Positions 50,316 through 57,380 of a stretch of 64,000 nucleotides of DNA are shown piece after piece. Positions within the stretch are counted from its first letter, which is position 1, and each line of letters begins with the position of its first letter. Location: positions 1-64,000 of the forward strand of contig JAHZAY010000004.1 of assembly GCA_019423685.1 (NCBI GenBank), given 5' to 3'. The stretch comes from Clostridiales bacterium (GTDB taxonomy: Bacteria > Bacillota > Clostridia > Oscillospirales > Ruminococcaceae). The notes beneath the pieces were generated by a model, which was given only the letters and a program-made list of their open reading frames with translations, was not told the origin of the DNA and made no database searches. Position numbers and translations under genes: made by a program.

Positions 50316-50347
50316 TAAAAATCCACGCACAATGCGTGGATTTTTAT
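50316..50347. terminator. Bidirectional terminator-like hairpin
   Basis: AAAAATCCACGCA and TGCGTGGATTTTT pair perfectly with A/T flanks. No gene was recognised ending here on the plus strand; a minus-strand unit from 50397-50640 would also read into it. Confidence 0.75.
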
Positions 50348-50750
50348 CTAGGAGAGTATTATGAAGAAAAAAGAAATAAAAGAAAATGTCAAAAGGTAAG
50401 TTTTATAGGCCCTAAGGACCCGGCGTGCTGGCCATTACCTGCCCAAAAGCAGGAGAATTGTTGGTCTGCCCCGCCCGCTTTGCCGGTATTCCGTCCACAA
50501 AAGCGGGCTAACAGTTGTTCTATTTTTCGAAAAAGAACCGACGAAGAAAAAATATAGTGGAAAGGATTCAGCCTGAAGCCCATTTCCTTTGGCTGTGACT
50601 ACAGTATATACCAATTTTGTGTATTCGGTATATCCCACTTTTAAACAAATTTTAAAGTTGTATGACGCGAGCCGAACGATTGAGAATCAACCGTTCGGCT
50701 CGCAGTATAGAGATGATTTTGTTTTGCAATTTAAAAGAAAAAGGCAGATC
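50348..50750. other. Intergenic stretch with several hairpins, no clear gene
   Basis: It contains a GC-rich patch (about 50405-50512) in which GCCCGCTTT pairs with AAAGCGGGC. It also has a near-palindrome GTTCTATTTTTCGAAAAAGAAC-like segment (about 50515-50537, described here in part), a GTATATACC/GGTATATCC pair, and a strong GCGAGCCGAACG/CGTTCGGCTCGC hairpin at 50666-50702. The last lies just past the 3' end of the minus-strand gene at 50751 but lacks a T run. Short open frames here have no support. A structured RNA is possible but no known class was recognised. Confidence 0.4.
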
Positions 50751-51041
50751 TTAGCTGATGCGGATCTGGGAAGCTTTCTCCGGTTTAAACTCGTTCTGCA
50801 GGTCATAGATGTTGTGGGTGGTGGAGTCGCGCAGAACACGGCCATTCAGCGAGTAGGTGCGGATAAAGCGCTTGTTGTCAACGGTGGTCCAGTATTCGGT
50901 ATCCCAGGTCAGATAGCCGTCGCCGTCGGTCTCAGGAGCCGGCAGGACAAAGTCGACTTGACGTCCATTTCTCATCAGTTCAATCAGGCTGTCATAGGTG
51001 ACATCCAGTTCTACTTTGTTTACAGTATCATACGCTTTCAT
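50751..51041 (-). CDS. Small uncharacterised protein (96 aa)
   Basis: A soluble protein starting MKAYDTVNKVELDVTYDSLI with a Trp/Asp-rich centre (YLTWDTEYWTTVDNKRF) and a C-terminus ending KPEKASQIRIS. No family was recognised. The start at 51041 fits; an ATG at 51053 almost touches the AAGGAAAGG site, so the exact start is uncertain. It lies 127 bases downstream of another small gene on the same strand. Confidence 0.7.
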   Translation of the reverse strand: MKAYDTVNKVELDVTYDSLIELMRNGRQVDFVLPAPETDGDGYLTWDTEYWTTVDNKRFIRTYSLNGRVLRDSTTHNIYDLQNEFKPEKASQIRIS

Positions 51042-51167
51042 AGTTTGACACATTCCTTTCCTTGCTGCCCCGCGAAGGGCAGGGCGTTTACGCCAATCAT
51101 TATACTCTCTTTTGTCCGAATAGACAATCCCCAACGGGGGCTTGCGCCGAAAAAAACGGCTGACGGA

Positions 51168-51593
51168 CTAAAAACCTCGCAATGTTGCCTGAATATCCAC
51201 GCCCATACGGGTGAATACAGCGGTAATTTTTTGGTGTGCATTGTGCACATCCTGCTTTTTGGCCATGATTTGCCGGTCGGTCAGGTCGCGGTTTTTCTCG
51301 CTGCGTTTGTCCGCCGGTGCATTCAGATCGTCCCGCAGGAAGTTTAATCCGATATAGATGACCTTGAGCTCGTTTAAACTAAAGGACTGACGGTCGCTCT
51401 CAAGCTGTTTGCGGACAGACGCAATGTGCTCCAGATTCTGGTTTGCGTTCTCCTCGCTGACCTCCTTAAAATTTTTGCGGGCAAGAAAGCCTTGGATGTC
51501 CGCTTCCAGAAGATCCAGCCCCTCAAGGATGCAATCCAGATCCGGCTGGTAGAGCGCGCTGGAGGTGACGCCCTTCTTTATATTGCACTTCAT
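51168..51593 (-). CDS. Uncharacterised helical protein (141 aa)
   Basis: A mostly alpha-helical 141-residue protein, MKCNIKKGVTSSALYQPDLD at the start, charged and rich in Leu, Asn and Asp; it contains YIGLNFLRDDLNAPADKRSE. No membrane segment, signal or known domain was recognised. A GAAAGGAAG site precedes the start. It may be cotranscribed with the 96-residue gene downstream. Confidence 0.7.
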   Translation of the reverse strand: MKCNIKKGVTSSALYQPDLDCILEGLDLLEADIQGFLARKNFKEVSEENANQNLEHIASVRKQLESDRQSFSLNELKVIYIGLNFLRDDLNAPADKRSEKNRDLTDRQIMAKKQDVHNAHQKITAVFTRMGVDIQATLRGF

Positions 51594-51848
51594 GTGAAAA
51601 AGTCTTCCTTTCTATCGTGATCTTTCCCCGGGGGTCCGGGTCTTACCTTTATTTTAGCATACTTTATAGCTTTATTCTATCATACTTTGTGCAAGAACAC
51701 AATCTTTGGAAAAATTTTTATGGAAAGCGCATGAGGAAAGAGGGAACCGTGGGTGAAAAAACCACAACAGAATAAAGGCAAGCGCTTTTTTGAATGGCTG
51801 TCCTTTCGACAAACCATCTTGTCTTGTGAAAAAAACTTCAAGATACTC

Positions 51849-51877
51849 TTTACAAATTAACATATTATGATTATGAT
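51849..51877 (+). promoter_or_regulatory. Promoter of the ABC half-transporter locus
   Basis: TTTACA (51849-51854), 17 bases, TATGAT (51872-51877). The transcript would begin just before a GGAGATCC/GGATCTCC hairpin (51889-51921). Confidence 0.55.
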
Positions 51878-51940
51878 AGAGTAACGTGGGAGATCCTGAT
51901 GGTAAACAAAAACGGATCTCCTGTAAAGAGGAGGGAGAAA

Positions 51941-51964
51941 ATGCAAATCGTCATTTTAAAATAA
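51941..51964 (+). CDS. Seven-residue leader ORF (MQIVILK)
   Basis: A strong GAGGAGGGAG ribosome binding site is followed by ATG and only six further codons before TAA. If the TAA were read as sense, the frame would continue to a TAA ending at 52072, giving 43 codons with two cysteines and a basic composition. It lies between a promoter-proximal hairpin and the ABC transporter genes. It may be a leader peptide, or a peptide precursor gene broken by a nonsense change. The rest of 51594-52159 shows no other gene. Confidence 0.4.
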   Translation: MQIVILK

Positions 51965-52159
51965 CTTGGAAGGCAATTTTCCAGGATGGTCAGGCGTTCA
52001 TTTTTCTGCGCAAAAGGGACCATGCAAGGGAAAACCGGAGAACCTTTTTTGTGTAGAAGAACCCAGCCATAAAAACTGGCTTACCAACAAATATTGCAAA
52101 TATTGATGGACGTTTCACCATCCTGAGAAAGCATGATATATCATAATCAGGTGGAAAAA

Positions 52160-53746
52160 ATGAAACGCTTTATTCTGAAATTTAGTAAACTATTTTGTCA
52201 GATCAATCAAATTGATCAAATTTATTATTGGGTTTATGCCGTCATCATCACCGTCGTCTACTTGGGGTATACATTGTTGGTTTTGCTCTACGGCAAGATC
52301 ATCGATGCCCTTTCCCTGGGCGAGGCATACGGGGCAACCTTCTTTTGGTATGTCCTGCTGTCGGTGGGAGCTCTTGCCATTTTCAAGGTCTTTAGCTACA
52401 CCAACATCACCGTGCAGAAGAAAGTAAAAAATACCATCTCAAACAAGATATTCAATATCCTGCTGAGAAACAGACAACAAGAACAGTCGATCTTTACGAT
52501 CCATCTGGAGGCGGTCAGCAAACTTTTCCTGGATTTTATCTACACCATACCGAGCCGGATCGTCGCGTTGTCTGCTGGTTTTATCCTCACTTTTTTCTAT
52601 TCCCCAGTGGTTGCGATCATCTTGGCCCTTTCCATTGCCCTGTTTTTCCTGTCCACCTTTTTGCAGGAGAAGTGGGTCATTCCGGTTCAAGAACAGGTGC
52701 AGGATGCAAATCAGGCCCTGTACGAGCAGATGGATGAGCTGATTCAAGGCATACCAGACCTCCAAACGCTCAAAAAAGAAGACTGGGCGATCTCCCAATT
52801 GCGCAACGTGTTGAAGCGCAAGAGGGAGAAGGTGAGCCTTCATACCGTTCGCTCTTTGGTGGTGGATGTGATAAACGAAGCCAATGGGTGGATTGTCCCG
52901 TGCGTCATCGTTTTGGTTAGTGTTTATTTTACATTGAGCGGTCGCTTTTCATGGGGTGTGTGCCTGACGATGATTCAGCTGTCCAATTTTGTCAACGATG
53001 AATTTATCGGCATCTATCAGGATTTCAATTATATGATCGATTTTATGCCCAATGTGGAAGCGGTGGAAAAGCTCCTCTCCGATGACAAGCAAACAGGCTC
53101 TGCTGTTTGCTTAAAGGAGATGCCAGAGGACGATTTTTTGCAGGTTATCGACCTTTCGGTGTCTGTGGACCAGCGCCCCTTGATGGTGGATACCTCCTTT
53201 GCATTGCATAAAGGGGAGATTTTAGCCATCCAGGGAGCCAGTGGAACCGGAAAGAGCACCTTGCTTTCGATCATAGCAGGTATCAAAACCCCGCAAAAGG
53301 GACAAATCGTTCGCAACAGCACAAAGCGAATGGGTGTTTTGCTGCAAAACTTTTACATTTTTAACCGGACGATCAGAGAAAACTTGATGGTTGCAAAACC
53401 GGATGCAACGGATTAAGAGATGGTGTCGGCCTTGAAAAAGGCGGGTCTGGAAAGCTTTTACCGCTCGCTTCCCGATGGACTGGATACAAATTTGAGCGAT
53501 CACGGAGCTTCCATTTCCGGAGGGCAAAGAGCGCGGTTGGCATTGTCTGAGATTTTTTTGCAGGACGCTGATCTCATCTTATTGGATGAGCCGCTGACAA
53601 GCGTCGATGCTTCTACCAAGGAGGCTGTTTTGCAGCAGTTGGTTCGCTTCTTGCAGGACAAAGCTTGCATCATTGTGACGCACGATCCCAAAATTGCAGA
53701 GTGTGCGACTAAGGTTATGCACATCGGAATGCAGCTGGAAATGTGA
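52160..53746 (+). pseudogene. ABC half-transporter split by an in-frame TAA at 53414-53416
   Basis: One continuous frame encodes an exporter-type ABC protein of about 528 residues: a six-span membrane domain (about 15-300) and an ATPase with Walker A GASGTGKSTLL and Q-loop LLQNFYIF. The frame then stops at KPDATD-TAA. Two codons on, in the same frame, ATG at 53420 resumes with EMVSALKKAG-like homology, signature SGGQRARLAL, Walker B LILLDEPLTSVD and switch IIVTHDP. One GAA-to-TAA type change explains it. The second part could be made by reinitiation (stop and ATG are three bases apart), but no good ribosome binding site is seen. The start is ATG 52160 behind AGGTGG. Confidence 0.82.
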
Positions 53747-53762
53747 GAGGGGGAGCGAAATC

Positions 53763-55322
53763 ATGATCCAATTTTTACGAAAGCTTGTCAAAATGCGTCT
53801 CATGCTCGCTGCGTTGGCTACTGTTGTTCTGTATTTGGTGTTGAATAACCTAACCCTCGCTCTGCCACTGCTGTACGGAGCCTTTTTAGAGAAATCGATG
53901 GCCGGGCATCTGGACATCGGACAGTGGCTCATTTGGCTGCTGATGGGATTGCTGCTTGTTCTGCTCAAAGCCGCGGTTTCCTCGTGGAATGTGTTGTGCA
54001 AAGAATCCGTCCAAAATCAAATGATGGAGAATTTATACAGATGGAGCCTGGGACATGTTGATGCAGAACGCGAATCGCTTGGAGCGGGATATTATAAAAA
54101 TTTCCTGATTAAAAATGCGGTGCAGGCCGTTTCCCTGATCGACATCAACAGTTTAGGCAGCCTCATCAACACAATCTCTTTTTTCATCATCGCAATCATC
54201 ATTGCCAAAATCAATGTCGTGTGTGGAGCAGCTACGCTTATTTTGGGCGTGCTTGCCGTGATGTTTCACAAGATAGGGGGAAATCACTACAGCAAGTATG
54301 GCGAGCAGGTGCAAACCAAACGCCTCCACTTCTTTTCGGATATCGAGGATACCTTAAAGGGTGCAGACGTCATTTTGTCCTACGATGCACAGCGGGAAGA
54401 GAGCAAAAGGAATCAGAAACAGTTGAACGAATTGATGCAATGCGAAAAAAAGGTGGACGCTTTTCGATTCATCAACTTTTTCGTGGGCCTGGACTTTTTT
54501 AAAACAGCTTACCTGTTCTTTGTCATGGGCTATTCCTTTTTCTTGGTGGCGCAAGGAGAATTGAGCCTTGCAATGGCTGCAACCCTGATCCTCTACAGCC
54601 AGATGACGACAAACCCCATTCAGTATCTCAACTATGTCTTGCAGCAGCTCCAGGAGGGCATGACGGCGTTTCGGTTGCTGCGCGCGGAATGCCAAAAGGA
54701 GACGGTGCGGGAAGTTTCGCAGCCAATCCAGGGCGATTTTTCTTGCTTGCAGTGCAAAAACCTTTCTTTCCGATATGAGGGAAAAAAGGTGCTGGAGAAT
54801 ATCAACCTGGAGTTTTCCGCGGGGGAACATTATTGGTTAAATGCAGCGTCTGGCGCAGGTAAGACCACCTTGTTGCGCATCCTCATGAAGGAGCTGACCC
54901 CGGAAAAGGGAGAGGTGCTGATAGACGGCCAATCCTCTGCGCAGCGCATACCGGCGGTGTTCCTCAGACAGGATTCGGTCCTCTTTCATGCGGGCATTGT
55001 GGAAAATATTTGCTTTGAGCAAAGACCGGATGAAAAGGTATTAAAGCTGATCGATATGATGGAGCTAAATCATCTTTTGCCTTTTGCGGTGCTGCCCAAG
55101 GACATCTCTGGAGGAGAGAAGAGCAGGATCTTGTTGGCGCGCGCATTGTGGAACATGGATCGGGACATCATTCTGGATGAGCCGTTGATCGGTGTCGGAA
55201 AGGAACAAAAGGAGAGAATCTTGCTGTCGGTAGCGGGACTCCTAAAAGATAGATTCCTGATCCTGGTGACACATGAACCGGAGCTTCCTGGCAGGTTGGG
55301 GTGCAGGCAACTCGATTTGTAA
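53763..55322 (+). CDS. ABC half-transporter, exporter type (membrane + ATPase)
   Basis: A 519-residue protein with a six-span membrane domain (about 12-300) and an intact ATPase: Walker A NAASGAGKTTLL, Q-loop VFLRQDSVLF, signature ISGGEKSRILLARAL, Walker B DIILDEPLIGVG and switch ILVTHEPEL. The D-loop (LIGVG) departs from the usual SALD. It starts 16 bases after the broken half-transporter, behind GAGAGGGGGAG. The two were presumably a heterodimeric exporter of a peptide or drug. With the partner interrupted, function is doubtful unless readthrough or homodimerisation occurs. Confidence 0.9.
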   Translation: MIQFLRKLVKMRLMLAALATVVLYLVLNNLTLALPLLYGAFLEKSMAGHLDIGQWLIWLLMGLLLVLLKAAVSSWNVLCKESVQNQMMENLYRWSLGHVDAERESLGAGYYKNFLIKNAVQAVSLIDINSLGSLINTISFFIIAIIIAKINVVCGAATLILGVLAVMFHKIGGNHYSKYGEQVQTKRLHFFSDIEDTLKGADVILSYDAQREESKRNQKQLNELMQCEKKVDAFRFINFFVGLDFFKTAYLFFVMGYSFFLVAQGELSLAMAATLILYSQMTTNPIQYLNYVLQQLQEGMTAFRLLRAECQKETVREVSQPIQGDFSCLQCKNLSFRYEGKKVLENINLEFSAGEHYWLNAASGAGKTTLLRILMKELTPEKGEVLIDGQSSAQRIPAVFLRQDSVLFHAGIVENICFEQRPDEKVLKLIDMMELNHLLPFAVLPKDISGGEKSRILLARALWNMDRDIILDEPLIGVGKEQKERILLSVAGLLKDRFLILVTHEPELPGRLGCRQLDL

Positions 55323-55420
55323 TTTGTCCAACTTGTCAGCTGATGGGCAAAACCGTCCGATTGGATATGCATCGGTCAAAATCACAGGCAATGAAGAGAG
55401 ATGCCAGTACCGGCAACAAA

Positions 55421-55457
55421 GAAGGGATAGACTGTTTTGGTCTGTCCCTTCTTTTGT
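55421..55457 (+). terminator. Intrinsic terminator after the ABC locus
   Basis: GAAGGGATAGAC and GTCTGTCCCTTC pair with one mismatch and are followed by TTTTG. Confidence 0.8.
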
Positions 55458-55575
55458 TTGCTGCACTGATTTAGATGCACGGCCAAGACAAGGGAAAAGG
55501 GGTTAAGGGGAAGGCTTTGCAGATTGATACCCGAAAATTCTGGAGAAGCAAAAAAGAAAAGTTATGAGAACGGGA

Positions 55576-55604
55576 TTGATTCTTGGATGAAAACGTATTA
55601 TAAT
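55576..55604 (+). promoter_or_regulatory. Promoter of asnS
   Basis: TTGATT (55576-55581), 17 bases, TATAAT (55599-55604). Confidence 0.75.
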
Positions 55605-55609
55605 AAGCT

Positions 55610-55640
55610 ATATTGCGAAACGATAGCCGCAATATCTTTT
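55610..55640 (+). promoter_or_regulatory. Hairpin with T tract in the asnS leader
   Basis: ATATTGCG and CGCAATAT pair around ten bases and are followed by CTTTTTCT. It lies just after the transcription start and before the ribosome binding site. It could be a weak attenuator. The leader is too short for a T-box. Confidence 0.45.
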
Positions 55641-55691
55641 TCTGGGTCAAGCGTCCTGGAAAGATGAAAATCTATAATGGAGGTAAAAACG

Positions 55692-57086
55692 ATGCAAAGA
55701 GTAGAACTGAGAAAGCTCGCAGCCAGCGCATCGCAGTATGCAGATCAACAGCTGACTGTAGCTGGATGGGTCAGAACCATCCGCACATCCAAAAGCCTGG
55801 GCTTTATTGAATTGAATGACGGTACTTGCTTTCAGAATTTGCAGGTAGTCTTTGAGGATAGCAAGGTAAATAATTTCAATGAGGTCGGGAAACTCAACGT
55901 CGGCGCTTCCATTATCGTCACTGGAACGCTCATCCTGACCCCAGAGGCAAAGCAGCCGTATGAGATTCACGCACAGCAAATCGAGGTGGAGGGAAATTCT
56001 ACCCCCGATTATCCGCTGCAAAAGAAGCGCCATTCGATGGAGTTTTTGCGCACCATCGCCCACCTGCGTCCGCGCACCAACACCTTCAGCGCAGTGTTCC
56101 GTGTCCGTTCCGAGGCGGCCTTTGCCATTCACAAATTCTTTAACGAGCGCGGCTTTGTTTATGTACACACCCCCCTCATCACAGGCAGCGACTGCGAGGG
56201 AGCAGGCGAGATGTTCCGCGTCACCACGCTGGATATGGATAACCCGCCCCGCACCGAGGACGGCAAGGTGGACTACAGCCAGGATTTCTTTGGCAAACCG
56301 ACCAGCCTGACCGTTTCCGGACAGCTGGAGGGTGAGTGCATGGCGATGGCCTTTTCTAACATCTATACCTTTGGCCCGACATTCCGTGCAGAAAAATCCA
56401 ACACAACCCGCCATGCAGCGGAGTTTTGGATGATGGAGCCGGAAATTGCCTTTGCGGACTTAAACGACATGATGAACCTGGCTGAAGATATGATGAAATA
56501 TGTCCTCTCCTATGTTATGGAGCACTGCCCGAAGGAGATGGCATTCTTTAACCAATTCTTTGACAAAGGTTTGATCGAGCGCCTGCAGCACATCGTCAAC
56601 TCCGACTTCGTTCGCCTGCCTTATACCGAGGCAGTAAAGCTGCTGGAAGAGCACAAAGACGAGTTTGAGTATCCGGTTTACTGGGGCTGCGATTTGCAGA
56701 CCGAGCACGAGCGCTACCTGACCGAGAAGGTATTTAAAAAGCCGGTATTTGTCACCGACTATCCGAAGGAGATCAAGGCCTTCTATATGCGCATCAACGA
56801 CGACAACAAAACCGTTGCAGCAGCAGACCTGCTGGTACCGGGCATCGGCGAGATTATCGGCGGCAGCCAGCGTGAGGAACGCTACGACGTGCTGTTAAAC
56901 CGCATCCACGAGCTGGGCCTCAAAGAGGAGGACTACTCCTGGTACCTCGATCTGCGCAAATATGGCGGCACCCGCCATGCCGGATATGGTTTGGGCTTTG
57001 AGCGCCTGATTATGTACATCACCGGTGTCGGCAACATCCGCGACGTGCTCCCATTCCCAAGAACAACTGGTTCCGCAGATTTTTAA
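55692..57086 (+). CDS. asnS: Asparaginyl-tRNA synthetase
   Basis: A 464-residue class-II synthetase. The N-terminal OB-fold (about 15-110) has [19 protein letters not shown]. The catalytic domain has motif 2 [20 protein letters not shown] and motif 3 [15 protein letters not shown]. The start at 55692 is chosen because GGAGGT lies seven bases upstream; the ATG at 55677 overlaps that site. It charges tRNA-Asn directly. It has its own promoter and terminator. Confidence 0.96.
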   Translation: MQRVELRKLAASASQYADQQLTVAGWVRTIRTSKSLGFIELNDGTCFQNLQVVFEDSKVNNFNEVGKLNVGASIIVTGTLILTPEAKQPYEIHAQQIEVEGNSTPDYPLQKKRHSMEFLRTIAHLRPRTNTFSAVFRVRSEAAFAIHKFFNERGFVYVHTPLITGSDCEGAGEMFRVTTLDMDNPPRTEDGKVDYSQDFFGKPTSLTVSGQLEGECMAMAFSNIYTFGPTFRAEKSNTTRHAAEFWMMEPEIAFADLNDMMNLAEDMMKYVLSYVMEHCPKEMAFFNQFFDKGLIERLQHIVNSDFVRLPYTEAVKLLEEHKDEFEYPVYWGCDLQTEHERYLTEKVFKKPVFVTDYPKEIKAFYMRINDDNKTVAAADLLVPGIGEIIGGSQREERYDVLLNRIHELGLKEEDYSWYLDLRKYGGTRHAGYGLGFERLIMYITGVGNIRDVLPFPRTTGSADF

Positions 57087-57349
57087 CAAAAACAAAGAGG
57101 GCAACCGCTACAGGCGGTTGCCCTCTTTTTATCTCCTTTTAAAACGAAGATCCATTTTCCCATCTTTTGGTGTGCCGCTGGCATGATGTCGATGACCGGC
57201 TTTGCAGCCAGTCCTGGGACCGAGGTGCTGCCGATGTGATAGATTGCAGCGCAGTTGTCTTTGAGAATGGCCCGAATCTTTTGTGCTTCCTGACGAAATT
57301 TTAGGGGCCAAGTGGGGTCATAATCGACCACGAGAACATGTCGTGCCAT
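57083..57349 (-). pseudogene. Truncated GrpB-family fragment
   Basis: The first ~55 residues (MARHVLVVDYDPTWPLKFRQ, then YHIGSTSVPGLAAKPVIDIM) match the start of the GrpB/UPF0157 nucleotidyltransferase-like family, normally about 170 residues. After VIDIM the sequence loses similarity and runs through the asnS terminator to a stop at 57083. A good AAGAAGGGAG site precedes the ATG at 57349. The missing two thirds are not found nearby, so this is a deletion remnant. Confidence 0.75.
57097..57132 (+). terminator. Intrinsic terminator of asnS
   Basis: AGAGGGCAACCGC and GCGGTTGCCCTCT pair perfectly around five bases, then T5. Confidence 0.93.
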
Positions 57350-57380
57350 GAGAACAGCTCCCTTCTTGCTGTATTGGTTG

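Noticed and set aside
50120..50557. A 145-codon plus-strand frame upstream of the cysteine-rich gene
   Set aside because: It starts inside the coding region of the minus-strand gene's 5' end, passes through a terminator hairpin and has no recognisable domain.
51941..53416. Alternative genetic code with TAA as sense
   Set aside because: TAA ends dozens of clear genes in this window at the expected family lengths, so the two internal TAA codons are better explained as local nonsense changes or true stops.
52160..55322. A complete bacteriocin or RiPP biosynthesis locus
   Set aside because: Besides the two half-transporters no modification enzyme, peptidase domain or immunity gene was recognised, and the putative peptide frame is interrupted.
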